DNA of 64,000 nucleotides, from NCBI GenBank assembly GCA_038380795.1, contig CM076267.1, positions 19,738,001 through 19,802,000 of the forward strand. Reading direction: 5' to 3'. This DNA is from Pyrocephalus nanus. Lineage: Eukaryota; Chordata; Aves; Passeriformes; Tyrannidae. Shown one piece after another: positions 38,401 to 53,400 of this stretch. The position numbers and the translations under genes were made by a program. The notes under the pieces are model-generated. The model worked only from the letters and a program-made list of their open reading frames with translations, was not told the DNA's origin and searched no databases. Position 1 is the first letter of the stretch; every line of letters starts with the position of its first letter.

Positions 38401-41400
38401 CAAGATAAGAGCTGTTCTAATGCCCCTCTGTCTCATCAGTAGCAAGTATATTACTTTCTCAGATTAATCTTTGTTTTAAAGAAAAAAAAATCATGATGTA
38501 TGTTTTAATGTTTTTGTTCTAGTAAGAACAAAACATGTGATGGTCTGCTGCTGTTTCTATCTCCTTAATGAAATATAGTATAAATTCAGTAATTCATGTT
38601 TGATCCTGAATTGAACAGGCTGTTGAGCAGATTTCATCTATCTTTGTAAGTTATGTATCTAGAAGAGATACTACTGTTTTGGTTTTGTTTGTTGCAGTTT
38701 TGTTTTGTTGATCTGTGGTTTTTGTTTTTGGTTTCTTTTCCATGGAAAATTATCTAGTTAAATACTTGGTCAGAATGAGATACAAGGTGCACTCAGTGCA
38801 CTCATAAACTGTGTCCTATGAGGATTCTGGATTTTAGAATTGCAGATATTCAGGCAGATTCAAAAGCAGATCCATATTCCATCTGCCTGACTGCCTTGAC
38901 ACCAGGCAGAAATATTTTAAATTTACAAATAATGAAACACAGCTGTTGGACTTTGCTCATGTTCACTATGGCTTGCTTTTTATTTCAGCCTTTCTCCTTT
39001 GATGGACCGAGACCTTCAAGAGTGGGAATTCATCATGGGCAGTGAAGGATGAAACCAGCCCCAGACCACCCAGGGTCTAGAAGACCTCTCTCCAAAGGAA
39101 TCAAAGGTTAGATTCATTGCAGAATGCATATAGCAGTGTCTCACCTGCTGTCTGCCGAAAGCCACAGTCCTTGGCTTGGGGTCTAGACACTCAAAAAGTG
39201 CTTGGAGGTGGCACACCTATGGCTCAAAGGCCAAGAACATTGGCCAGGAGCTGCTAAGTGGATCGACATGGACTGGAACATCTTTTGCCCTGCCCCTCCC
39301 AGGATCTTACCTAGCAAATGTCCAGCAGCAACTAAATGTCATTCAAGGTCCTAGGCAACTTCCCAGAGAGAAATGGGAAAGCCAAAAGAAGTCCCCCCCC
39401 CCAAAAAAAAAAACCAGGAGAAGGTCAATCTTCCTTTTGATGGATTGTTGGCAATGCTCTTAGAAGCATTTCATCAACCCTTTTCTATCAGTAGGTCTGA
39501 TGCTGGGGCATTCATTCACTCACTCTTTCCTAGAAGAAAGGTTTTGGAACTCCAATATCTGTCTACCCTCCAGGTTATACATGCTTTGCACACAAATATA
39601 CTTACCATGACCTAAACAAGTAAGTGGGAAACACAAGCTTTATCATACCTCAGATGGATGCCAAAACCACAAAACAACAGTAGCATTCCCATTTTCTTCC
39701 CAGTGAAAATGTCATTACCCAAGGAGAAACACTGTCAACAGATGGGTTTTCTCTAGCTTAATTCTTGAAAATTTAGGATACTTTCCTATGCATTAGCTAC
39801 GCATGAACCCTGTTACAATTATCTTCCTCTCCCCGGGCATTATGCAGGGAGTAGGCAGCAAAGAGCTGCCTGAAATATATAAACAAAAAAGTGAAGTATA
39901 TTTTAGATCTGATCCAAAGCTTCCTCAAAGGCTTGCCAAGTCTGTAGAATAAAATTCTGCAGGGAAGGACTTTTGCATGTGTCTCTCTCCACTGGACCTG
40001 CATGTGAGGTACATCTTGTCTCATCTAAAATAAACAGTATGCAAGAAACCCATTCCCAACAGTTCCTGAAAAGTGAACAAGAGAGATAATGATGAACACA
40101 TGCTAAGAGCTGATAAGCCTACCTCTTCAAAGAGCTCTACTGATTGTGTGATGACAGTGATAGAAATATCTCTACTGAATAATTGTTTATAGTCAAGAAG
40201 GCTAACCCCATTTACTTGATGAGATATAAAGATTTGCCCAAAACATGTCAAGTTGTGCATCATACATTCACTCTCCTCTGCTTCAGAGCTAAAATACACA
40301 TTAAAATGTTACCATAACATACCCCAAGAATCTGACTGAATAACAAAGCATAGAGTGGATTGACTGCTCCATTCACAGCTGCTGCCAGAGATCCAAGCAC
40401 CAGGTACGGCCATTCAGAGGCATTGTATTTCAAAATCCTGGTAAATGATACAGGCTTGGCGTCTTCCTCCACAAGAGATTCCTAAAAAACAGGTTGGATT
40501 TATGAAGTGAATGCATTCCCCCAGTGATGCTCTCCCTTTGACAGTGAGATCAGATAGTTAGCCTAGTTTGTTAAATGGCCATCTCATGCCCAAACAGCTG
40601 CTCTAGCTTTGTACAGGAGGGGGAAAGATGGCTGCTGTCTGGAGCTCTTCTGTAGGCCTGGTGAGTCACAAGAGGGTTACATAAATGACTACCTTTATGT
40701 CCCTGGAGAAAAAGAGAGAGACGTGCCTTGTGGAGCTCTAACGATTCCAACTGATGGGGTTATTTAAAATGTTCTGCCACTGAAAGGCTGTTTCCTTTTA
40801 TCTGCCTCCAGATGAGGTGTGATGCAAAACCTAAACTTCTTCCTCACAAGCAGCTTTTTGTGTCACTCATTAAATCTTCTTAAATATTACTTTTAAGTAT
40901 TGTGGATGAGCACACTGATCAGATACTGCATCAAATTAAGAGGTATGTGATATAATTAAAACATTAGAGATCTCAGAGTGATAGCTGGATTCACGCTTTA
41001 TCCATGCTAATTATGACTCCTTTCTGTGAAACATCCTCAGACTATATGTTGAATTCCCATAATTATGCCCAGTAAGTGCAGAATATTCATCATCATATTA
41101 TAACTTCTGCAGTTGGATCTGTGCAGAATTTTTGTAACACTTAGTGTGCTCAGCCCTGCTTACCTCCCTCAATTCACATGACTAGAAATGCCCAGACAAA
41201 AGAGACACTGTGAAAACCTCTCTGTTGGAAAGGAGGCACGGAGGAGTGGGTGGAAGCATCTTGTATTTTCTCTTGCTTCTGAGCTAGTGACACAGTGACA
41301 GCACTAAAGCCCTCTATTTATCCACAGAGCAGGCTTAGCAATAGCAAGAACAGTGACTTCCCACTGCTGCTCTCTGCAGTGAACAACCACAGCCATGCAA

Positions 41401-44400
41401 ATCAGCGCAGAGAGCTTCATAAGCAATTTGGAAACCCACTCTATCTTCTTACATATCCTGCATAATTTTAAGGCCTGCCGCCTTTATTTTCTCTGCCAAC
41501 TGATTGCATGAGGACACTGACAGCAAAAGGACTCTGGCGTAGGTCACAGCGAGGGGGTCTCTGCTCAAGTCTCTGAATGATTTTGAAATGAAAGTGAATT
41601 TACTCTTTATTGAACAAGAAGCAGTGCCATCTGTATCACTGAGTGGCTATTACATTTCACAGACAGCAGTTTGCTTTCTGTCAGTTCATTCAGCTTTTGT
41701 GAATATGTGTTTTTCAACTAAATCTACAACACGTATCAATTTACCAATAAGTCATGCTCTGCTGGAAATTTTATGTGGACCAATAATCATAACAGCCATC
41801 AAAATGCAGCCTGGGGTTTACACAGAGCTAAGAATTGAAGCTGTGGTTTTGTTTAAGCAGAGAAGAGGATCAAGCCAAGAAGACATATCTGCCATCAACT
41901 CCTATAACACAGGCACCTATCTACAGGTGATCATTACCAAGGGGTATAATCCCATGGGTTGAAAATTTCCCAACAAGCTTTTGGACCTGACCTTTCTTGC
42001 TTTTCCGTCCTCTTCTCCATAAGAAGACGTGAGATATGCAGACTCTGCATGATCTCCTGCTATAGACAGTGGAGGCTCAGGGACCATATTAGAGAGCTGA
42101 GATCTTGAGCGCTCCCGAAGTGAAGCTCTGCAAAGAGGACATAAATGGTCTGTTCTTCATAGCTCAGTAACACAATACTTGCTTGCAAAGCAGGTACAGT
42201 TTTTAGATCAACTAAATCAGAATGCACTGAAGCATTTAGTAGGAATCCCACAGACTTCTTCTTTCTTTTCTATGTTCTTCAAACTTCTTGAGAAAAAATA
42301 TCTCACAACAGGGACAAATACTTTTCAAAATCATATTCCACTCACACCACCCAGACATTATCTTAGATATACCACGCACTCTGTATTTGTTGAGTAAAAC
42401 TGTGGTGGGCCCTAGTATATTTGCGCAAATTAAGACACCAACTCAAATCACCATTAACACTACCAGTAATTCAGTCCAGAAAAACAGGATGTTGAAACAA
42501 CTCATCTCTATCTCTGACAAAACATAACCCTGTAATGTAGGAGATGTATTCATTTGCATGTGAGACATGGGCTTGCCTGAAAGAAATGTTTCTAACTACA
42601 AGACAGTCTGGCTTGTAAGATACTTTAACTTTCATCAAGCAGAAGCCATAATAAAAATGTCCTTGTAGATTGCATTGATTTCCCAAGTAATTGCACAGCA
42701 AGTCATTTTTCAAGGGACTGGACTGAAAGTGCATTAGATATTACAAATGTGGCTGTATGTTAGCAATAATAAAAATAGAACATTAACACAGTAAATCAAA
42801 ATTGGAGAGAAAGTGGATAGAAAGAGGAGCAAAATTAAGAGCCTTGTTATCTATCTGGGGACTTCAATCATTAACATTAATACTCAAGAGATTTCTTTCC
42901 AAGTGAACTCTATCTCAGAAAAATGCTTGCAGTCCTTCAACCCTCTTTTATGCAGCATACAGAAAAGTCATTTATTACCATTACTGGGATTTTGGAATAG
43001 TGGGATGAAGTACAGAGATCTGGAAACACATTGAGATTTACAACCATTTTTAAGACTCACCTCAAACTGGCCCGATAGCTTCCTCTGCTGAATGACTGGA
43101 CTTTCTCAAGAGTTGGCTCAACCACATCATCCTCTGCTGCTGCAAAATACAGTATATAGAGCTCTTCAGTTAGTGCTAAAATTGAATACAGCCCAAGTTC
43201 ACTGTGGCTCTGCAAAAAAGTGCGGTATATCCAAGTCATAAATGGAATATCTTGTAGAAGGCAAAGAATGTAATACAACCTTGTTACTCAACCTACATGT
43301 ATCACAAGGTTTATATTTGTATTCAGCAGGGTGAATTCAACCAAATTTTAGCCCAAGGACCTTCTCACTTGAGATGTGACTGCCAAAGGCTTTTTCTGTA
43401 TTTGAACTCCATAATTTCTCTCTTATTTTAGGATAACCATATCCAATGTATGACATTTCACAAAAATACAAGAGATCATTCTATTAGACTTTAATTTCCA
43501 GAAGCTTTGATTCAAATCTGCCTCTAGCAAAACAAATAGAGTGGTTTCAGCATAGTCTATAATTTGCTTGAATTTCAAATGTAGCAGGACTGGACTGTTG
43601 GCACAGAATGGAGCCATAAAATGACAGGTATTGAAGGTCAGGACTGCTATTTAAGGGTAGATCTATGTTAGGAAGGTCATTTGGTGCATATGCAACAAAA
43701 CCACTTTGGCCAGGGCTATCAACGTGTTACTTCTATGAATGATAAAATTTAGCCATAAAAATAGAAGAGAAAAAGAAGCAACTAGTCCATATCAAAAGAA
43801 AAACTTAAAAAAATCTGCATTCTGTGGATTTTTACATAATTCTATAAAAGAAAACAAAATGCTTACTTTCTGTTTCTTCTGTAGTAGGTGCTGGGTCTGC
43901 TTTGCTTTGCAAGGTCACCAACATGAAATAAACCCCTTTCCTCTTCAGGAGTTCCTCGTGAGTTCCTCGCTCTACAGCCCTTCCGTGCTCAAACCCCACG
44001 ATGACATCGGCGGCTTTGATGGCTGACAGGCGGTGAGCTATCGAGATTGCTGTGCGGCCAAGGCGAGCCTGGCGGGAAACAACAACAGCACACGGAAACG
44101 CTTGGAACCCGCACCAAAGACTAAAGTCTGGTCAAATTAACAGGAGCAGTTCCAGCTGACTTTGACTTAAGCTCCTTCCGCAGCCCCCAGAGCAAAGTGA
44201 GCTACAGATTTCTGTTAATGTCCCAAAGTAAGAGAAAATTCTTCTCTGCCAATAATACCAGGGTTCTACTTGTGCATATGAAGGAGTTATTAAGCAGAGC
44301 TTCTCATTGATTTGTTGCAATTCAGCAACACTCTCTGTAGAGTACATTTAAAATAATTTCTGCACTTTCAAGTCTGATTTTTGCTATAGTATAGCAAACC

Positions 44401-47400
44401 TTATGAAGTGCTTCTTGGACAACAGCTTCACTTTCATTATCAAGTGCTGACGTAGCCATATCCAGTAGCAGGATTTTGGGGTTTCGCACCAAAGCTCGAG
44501 CGATAGCAATCCTCTGTTTTTGACCTCCACTCATCTGGCTTCCGCCTTCTCCAACATGAGTGTCAAATTTCTGTGTGAAGGAAAAAGGTGAAAATGAAAC
44601 AGATAACCAAAAAGTCTGTTAATCTTCTGGTGAAGATAATGGTAAAATGTGTCTCAAATTTGTCCTTGGAGTAGACTTTAAAAAAATTATTGTCTTTGAA
44701 AGACAAAACCATTGTTAGTGCAGCACATTGAAAGGACAACCAGTGAAATAATTTTATTCATAATGTACAACATCATTTGGCCTGAACTGATCTTTCAACT
44801 CCAAACCAATAGTGTGTACTGGTAAAAAGGTGAAATGTTGTGGTTCAGTTTAAAACGACTATATGAGCAAAAGCTGAAATGGAGAGGAATCACCCACCCA
44901 CTTTCCCTCAGATGACTCAGAAGCAAACTTTTCAGAGCTGGATTTGTCTGCTGATGACCTGTGACTCATGGACATCGTGTCTGTGATTCATGGACATCAC
45001 ACTCTGGTGGCATTGGGTTCAGGTAGCGAATTACATAAACAGGTAAAGCCTGGCAGACAGGATAATTATATTCACCTAGAGCTAAATCTTTTTTATTCCT
45101 CCATTTCCAGGAAATAAACATGGACCTTTAAAGAGCTTTCTCTGAATAGTTTCATGGAAGCCTGGAAATGCATAGATGGAGGATAAAAAGTATGTACTGA
45201 CTGTTGATGGTACTTGAATCCCATCAGTGACAAGTCACTTGGCAAAATAACATTCTAGAAAAGTAGAAAGCCCAGTAATATTCAATATGGGCTTTGCAGG
45301 GAAGAATTATTGAATCCTTGTCATCATAAGGGAAGGAAATGGAGAAGAGGGAACCTCCAGCTAGTTTACAAAGCTCGTACAAGGAGATGAGGTTGTGAGC
45401 ATCAGGACAGACTACTTCAATAACATATGCTGGCTACTGAGAGGCTGGGCTCTACATTGCTTTTGGCCTGAGCAGAAACAGATCTCCATATCATGAAAAA
45501 TACATATTTTTAAATCATGCTATGATTATTACCACGATACTGAGTTGTGCATATGATTCCTGAGGAACTAATCCTGCTCGAAGTTGGATTTTTTTGGTGG
45601 GGGAGCTTGTTGTTTTGGTTATTATTAACTTGAAGACATGCATATAGTAAGACCTAATTACCTGTAGTCAAAGGAAAGGTTGCTGCCTACTGTGTGTATT
45701 AATCTTCTGCCCTTCCACCTGAGCACAAATTGCTGCAGAGGGGGAGGGACAAAAGGATTTTCTATTTTTTCATCAAATTGTGCCAAACACTGTACAAGGC
45801 AGAGAATACCTGTGGTAAGTCCATGATGAAATTGTAAGCATTGGCCTCTTTGGCTGCTGTGATTATGTCTTCCATGGTAGCCTCATCCCGGCCGTAGCGA
45901 ATGTTCTCCGCAATGGTGGTGGCGAACAGCACTGGCTCTTGTTCAACAATGCCGATCTGTGAGCGCAGCCACTGGATATTCAGGGAACGAATGTCATGGC
46001 CATCCAGGGTAATCTACAGAAGCCAGTTAAAACACAGACACAAATTTAAGAGAAAAAGTGAGGGAAATGATCCCCTCCAGTTCAGAGATGAAGACAGACA
46101 CATTGGAAGTGAAAGGCTTTTGAGGCTTTGTTTCCACGACCAGCATAAAAATCAGCTTGCCTACACAGAAGAAGGCAATGTAGTGGCAGTCATATTGGCT
46201 CTAGGAGTTGTGCTCTTTGATTTCATTTACATTTTTGCTTGGCCTCAGAAATAAAACCATGTGAAAAGTAATCATGAAAATGATGATTATATGTTTACAA
46301 AATATTTGGTTCTTTGTCTTTTATACGTTCAAATACATGTCAATGTACATGTGATTATATGTTCCTATTTGATATAGGAACACATAAGTGGAATGAGATT
46401 GTTTACAGATGTAATTCATATTCTTAATCAAGCCATTACTAAATGTTAATTGTATATACTGAAGTGATAGTATGGATTAATGTTTAAGTGTTTAGTACTG
46501 TGTTTTCCAGAAAACACTTGTTACTCCTGAATTATAACTATAGGTGTAGTTTTTACTCAGATTTAGCACTAAATTTTTATTTTATCCTAACTGTTTTTCT
46601 GTTTCACATAATTATTTTTATGAGACTGTTAAGCACAGTCTTATAAAAGAAATACATAGGAGGATATTTTGCTCATTTAAAAAATATTTTTTTAAAAAAG
46701 AAGAAGGAAACAAAATGGGAGTTAGAAGTCTTCCTTTCCACCTCGGAGAAGAAACCATGCCATTCTTTCAAGTTCCTAGGGCTGGAGAAACACATTCTAC
46801 GCTGGTACACTCACCATGCCTTCAGTGGGGTCATAGAAACGCTGGATGAGCTGTATCACTGTACTTTTTCCAGCTCCACTAGCTCCAACAAAAGCTGTTG
46901 TCTCCCCCGCTTTAATGACCATATTAAGGTTATCCAAAATCTGGAGAGGAAAAAAAACAGAAACAGAATCTATCCATTCTAATTCTTTCGCAGTCATACA
47001 ACCAAATGAGTATACTCTGTATCTTCAAAGGGAGATTCGAAGCAATTTTACAAAATTCAGAACAGTATTATGAAGAGGATAAAGCAACCCACATATTTTT
47101 ACATTGTTTGAAGAGTTTGTAAATGCAGAGCACTCATTTACACAACAGGCAAGCAGATTTAAATATTTTTTTTATCCCTGTTGTTCAGCATTAAGAACTA
47201 GTCAAGTTAATACCACTTGAGAACTTGGCAATAAATTCCCTTTAAAGAACACCGTGTGTGTATTGTGAAGGCCTGGTAAAGCATAAATATTAAGAATGTC
47301 AGAGTGAGATTCTGTAGAAAAATCTGATACTTCATGTGCTTCTGCCTTTAGAAGCAATAGCACTCATTTGCTTGTCCAATAATACGCTTTTCCTAGGAGA

Positions 47401-50400
47401 ATTTGTCAATTCACACACAGCAGTAGAGAAATTATGGGGTATACAGACAATGTTCCTGTACCTTTCTTAGCATTTTAATGGGTCACATGGCACATCCCCA
47501 GGATAATGGAAGAGTTTTATAAAATCTCAGTTCACCATTCAGCTTTTTACTTTGTGTTCTATTCACACTGATACAAGTGCATAACTGATTGTAAGGAAGC
47601 TGTACGCAAGTGAATTTGTCTGAAATTACTAGGAGTTTATGTTCAGCAGCAAGGAATATGTTGATGTGGCAATGGATATGTCAGAATGGTAAAATAAGCA
47701 GAATGGTAAGAAGAAGAACCCTTTAATAGAAGAATTCTTCATTTGACTTTTAAACAAAGGATCTGGGCTTCTAGAAAATGACTAACGAGTACAGAAAATC
47801 TAGAAATTGCTGGCAGAATCAGGATATTTTGATTGTTGTGTTCACAGGATGGACGATAAATAATTACCTTTATGTCTGGTCTGGAGGGATAATGGAATGT
47901 TACATTATGAAATTCAATTTCACCTCGTACTTTATCCAGCTTGTAGCCATCTTCTGACATGCAGTCAATGGTGGGTTTCTAGCAGAAAATTTATTATGTT
48001 ATTTATTTGCTGTTAAACAGACAACAGTGCTGCAGTATATAAATATTCCCATACCTTACAAAGCCATATCACTTCTGTTTGAAAAGCATTTGGCTGCGTG
48101 GAGCCAGCTGCAGGCTCTGCCCCAGGGACAGCAGGCAAGGGGCATGAGATGGAGAGCCAAAGGGATGGGTTAGTTGTCACTGGTGGGCAGTAGGGGCAAG
48201 AAGGATGCACCCTCTTCTCATTTTAGGCTGACTGAAAATACCACAGTCAATCACTCAGCCAGGTTTTGCTGGAACAGAGTAGCTGACTGAGCGAGGCATT
48301 TTGACTAAGTTAATTCAGCCAGCTCCTCGGGAATAAAATGGCACTAACCTTGCTCATATAAACATTCTCTCACGGCACCCAACAACCAACTCATTGCTGA
48401 AAGTCTGCACACCTCACCACTCTGCATCTAAAACATCCATCCTTGCACACCCTGTCCTAAGAGCTGGCACAAAGTGCCTTGGCTCTCGCATACCTTTGGC
48501 CAGGCCTTGGGTATTGTGGACTGTTAGACACAAGCAGAGGACTAAGAGAAATTTGAGGAATCAAAAGAAATAAAATTTTCTAAGGACAGACTTCTGAAGC
48601 ATGGAATACAGAGAATGAATTAAAACTACAGCAACACCAATATTCGATAGTTGAAATGTGCACGATTTTTTAAATGGCCTAACAGATTGAAGGGAATGCT
48701 AATGCAAGAAATGCATATGTTCTAAGATGTTAAGAACAGCTAGAAGATTGTTTCCTCTTTAGGAATATATCATACTTAAATTCAGATACTAAGCTATGAA
48801 AAAAAGTTTCACTGATCCTGCAAATAGGAACCTCAGTATGACTGTAAATTTAGTGCCAGAAAAAAATCTGTATCGGGGCAGAGCTCTGCTTGCACTGTCT
48901 AATCACAAATCTACAAGTTCAGCAAGCAGATGGATCTAATTTTGTCCCTCTTTCTCTAGACAGATGAAATCTCACTTTGATTTGCTTTTTTTACCCTAAG
49001 GTTATCTGACACAGCCTTATCTTGAATTTTGTGATTAATCCTTACTGTTGCAATTCTTTATGCTTTTAAATTTTTTCTCTGAAAAACAGTTACCTTATCT
49101 CTTTTTCAGTGTATCTTAGAGCCTTAGCTTATGAAGTGCATTTATAAGGCACATGTTTTATTGTTATTACAGAAGTTTGAAGGGTTACTAGAAATCTATT
49201 AGCATCACCCCAGCCCCTCTGGTCTGCTTTATACACCCTTATTTGCTCTGTAAAAGACAAGCAGAATTCTAATGTGTTTACAGTTTTTAACACAATAAAG
49301 CGTGTCAGTGAACAGAGATACCACTTACTGTTAAGAAATCAACAGTACTTTCCAAACAGCTAAATTTATAAAGCTACAGAAAGAAATCCCCATCAATAAA
49401 TGCCAATGGAGTCTCAGGCTCTCTCATACTACCTTATTTCAAGTCTGTCTGTCTAGATAATATTGTGATTAACATTTATGACTGCTGCATGACCAGTGCC
49501 TGTGCTCGTTTGGGTAGCTCTGGGACAGGTGACAGAGGCCACCTGTGCCACTAATGCCAATAGAGTCACACCTTTTGATGCCACCTGGAGGCTGGGAGCC
49601 AGATGCTTGCTGCAAGTTTGATTGCAAAGTGACCATTACTGCCTGCCAGTACACGTTCCATGGGCCAGCACTGATAAGTAATTGTATGGAATGAGAGAGG
49701 GTGATACAGAACATCAGTAACTGAGGTAAAAATTCAATATTCAGAAGCAGGCCACTTAAGAAATCTGTTCAACACCTTCTTTGAGCCCATGCACATGCTG
49801 CTAGACCTTTCTATTAGACAATCAATTTTTCTTTATTTGGACTCATTTTTATTAATTTTACACAGCAGACAGAACAAGTACCACTTTAGGTTTATTTAAT
49901 TATTTTTCCACTACAAAGTAACACAGCTTAAAAATGCATTACTTACTTTATCTATTGTCTCAAAAATGTTTGTTGCAGCCCCACGACCGGTGGCAAAGGC
50001 TTCCAGACAGGGAGATGCCTGGCCAAGATTTAATGCTCCTACTAAAACACCAAAGAAAACCTGAAGAAGTAGAAAAAGAAATTAACAAAATATGACCGCG
50101 TTTTTGTTATAATTTACAGTTTAGACATGCAAACCAAACTACAGTGGCTTGATGATTTCTCATGCATCTGCTGAACTGCAGGGATTCACTATATGACCGT
50201 TATTAGCCAACAAGAAAGCAAACAAATGGATTCTAGAATGTATCTTCACTATCTTTCACAACTTTGCTTGAGGCCGAAGTAAATCACCCTATCTTATATT
50301 GTGCACCCAGGTATTTACTGAGATGCCAGTGATGTATTTTTAAGCCATCTCAGTTTGACTGACTCTCTTCTGAAAGGATCCCCTTTTTACCTAAGCCTAG

Positions 50401-53400
50401 GACAACATGAGAGAAAATGAGCCACAGCATCCACTCTTCCTTGAAAGACTGGCAGAAAACAAAGGCAGCTGAACAGAGTATTGAGTATCAGAGGACACTT
50501 CAAGAATTCATACAGCTTGGTGTCTGGCCTTGCAGATCAGAAGCAAGTGAAGCTGTAGCATATCAACCAAAATACCAAAAATGTTTGTTCAAAAGTTCCT
50601 ATGAGCTACCAGTGCTTCCTTTCCTACAAAGAAGTTTTCATCAAGGTTCTTAAATGTAGAAAGGAACCATCTAAGACTGAAAATGCTGGCAATTCTGATA
50701 TGAGATAGGGGCTTCAAAGAACAGGACACTGGAAGATGGTGAATACAAAAAGGTGAAGGCTTATTTACCACTTATACACGACATAGCTGCAAATGTATTA
50801 ATTGTCTGTTCCTACAACAAGGAGTGAACTGCACTGTATAGCAAGTATAGCTTATTTTTCTCAGTGCTACCATGTCAGGGCATGCTTTTGAACAGTTTTT
50901 GAAATATTTTTTCCTAGAATTTACTCTCCTTTGTTTCTTCAGTTTCTCAGTTACAGAGGTGGTTTGGCAGAACAGATTATAAATGTTTGGACAAAGTCTT
51001 TGGTGCAGACTTTTGGTCCATTTCCTTGCTTTGTGGCTGATAGTTTGGACATTCACCCTGCACATTAGGAAATACATAATGTAATGTATAGTATGCAATC
51101 CTTTGCTCTAGTTTGACCTGGGAATTCTGCTAAGAAGCAATCAAGGACTCAGCTGGCCCTTTGGATACAACACAAACAGTAGTCAGGATAAATGAGGCAG
51201 AGTGTATAAGGAAACACTACTGCTGAGAAAGAAATAGCAGTACACAGGATTCAGTTCTCCTGTTTACTGAGAATAACCCTATAGCTAAAGGGAAGGACTC
51301 TATTGTACATTATGCACTGCAAACATCTACACTGGGATGTATAGATTATGCCATAAATTCATACTCAGCTTTACTACAAAGTAATTTTCTTGTGTGAATG
51401 AGTCCCAAAGCAAGTAGGTTTTAAGCATGTCAGAGTCTATCATGAACATGAGGGAGCAGGTTCTGTACATCCAACAGAAGAGGAAGGGAAGGCAATGCTT
51501 AGTGTGTCTCAATGCAGTATGGCTGGTGAACACTTCTTGAGAGATCAGGAAAAGCATATTTATTTGGTTTGTATCTACACATCCTTCCCTCCTGCACCCT
51601 GCCCGACTAGGAGTGTATGGTAAAAAAACATCAAATAGAAGAAAGATGACTGGAAACTGAGAGAAAGGGGAGCACAAGGGCGAGTCTCTCCATTGACAGC
51701 TACAATTTTTCAGCTACAGGGTAGCTCCCCACTGTTTGCCATTTGTCATTTGGAAGCATAGTTATCATGTGCAAGTCAAGGAAATTGCTCACTTTGTTTT
51801 TCACAGCACTACCTCGTATCAACTTCTGGTCAAGAGCAGGTGCAAATAATTTCCTGTGAGGGACATCCTCCTTGAACAGAATTACTCAAGTTTACAAGGT
51901 TCTCAGAGTAATTTGCCAAACTCCATTTAGCAGGAAGCTTTGCACTGCATGCTGCTGGTGGTTGAGAGCTGAGCAAGAGGCAGAGCAGAAGCAAAAATAG
52001 ATGTCTCATCAGAATACCCAGGACTTACCAAAGTTCAGGAAAGGTTTTCTCTGGGTTTGGACTGGAGTCTGCCATTTGGGCAGTCCTGGCTTACAGCAAA
52101 TAACCAAAATATCTATGGATGTTGGTTTTGTTGCATTTAGGCCATCAGTGTTTAGAGCATCTACTGTGCAGAAATGGACGCACGAGTGCCATGGCCTTTT
52201 AGATACACTGCAGGAGCCACAGCCATGTGTGTTGTTATCCACATACATGTTTACATGTCCTTTGTAACAACAAAGCGACAGAAAATGTTTTTGCAAAGGA
52301 ACAGAAAGTATTCATCAGAGAGAGATTAGGTTTGACAAAACTTTCTTTGCTTATGTTTCCCTTTACCACAAAGGGGTTTTTTATTACCAAGTTCTTCAGG
52401 GCATCCAGCATCCCAGAAGCCACATGCTGACCCACAAAATGGCAAAGCTGATTTCAGGCCTCTGACAATTGTATAGTGGACTCTCAAATGAAAGCATTAT
52501 TCTGATCACAGTAGGTAGTATTTAAAATCTTTAAAATAAACATGGATTATTTTCAATTTTATCCAGTTGTGTCATATACTTTCATACATATACTAAGTAA
52601 TGATCTTTAAAAGAAATACCTAGTGTTTGTTACCATTGAGTCACCAGATACCAGAATGCTACAAATATGTGTTTCAGAATTATTATTTTAAAGAACAGTC
52701 CAGAAAAGTTGCATCAAGCTAAAACAGGTACCTGCAGAAGAGTGCCAGGTGAATACTCTTCTTCTTCAAGGACAAGTTTAGAACCATACCAAAAGGCTAA
52801 TGCATAACTTAGGAAAATGATAAACCACATGTAACCAGTGAATAATCCCATTATTATTCCTTTTCGAATTCCCCAGTGCTGTGCAAACACCAGATTCTTA
52901 TCATATCTGTAGAAAGAGAGAAAAATAAAAGGGAATTAAATCAATTTGACAGAAATTTCAAAATAAGCAAAGGCTAACAAAAATGAGGCATCTTTGGTGA
53001 CAGCAGAGTGTACACATAAGGTTGATACAGAATCATTCTGAAGTGAGAGATCACAGCTCAAACCAGCAATGCTCCCAGACCATGAAATCCTTATATGTTC
53101 TAAGTGTAACAACCACAAGAAAAGCCACACTCAATGCAAATACCTCACCAAGGGGTTTGGAACTTTAGCAGAGTAACACAGGATTTGAGGATTCGGCCAA
53201 CACTTCAGAGCACATGTTATATCCTACAGCCATGTTATGCTTTCACAGAATTTAAGAGAAATTTGCAGTTTAACACCATCAAATTGTTTCTTGCTGAAAC
53301 TAGTTCTCTTACTTAGCTTGAAAGAACCTGAACTGTTGTGCTGTGAAAGTGATATATCAGACAGTGTTTAGGGGAAGATTTGACAGTATGTTCCTTCAAG

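Larger units (their letters stand above)
37101..40322. other. Largest ABCB11 intron in the window (intron 19)
   Basis: 3.2 kb with no exon, RNA gene or mobile element recognised. It carries the A20 run at its right-to-left 3' end (37108-37127) and a C10 run followed by A11 at 39393-39413. The other ABCB11 introns over 300 bases were also read and, apart from the repeats listed, show nothing I can support. Confidence 0.5.

Noticed and set aside
46361..46381. Small hairpin (8-bp arms, 5-base loop) in an ABCB11 intron
   Set aside because: Arms this short are common by chance in AT-rich introns, and nothing around suggests a microRNA or other structured RNA.
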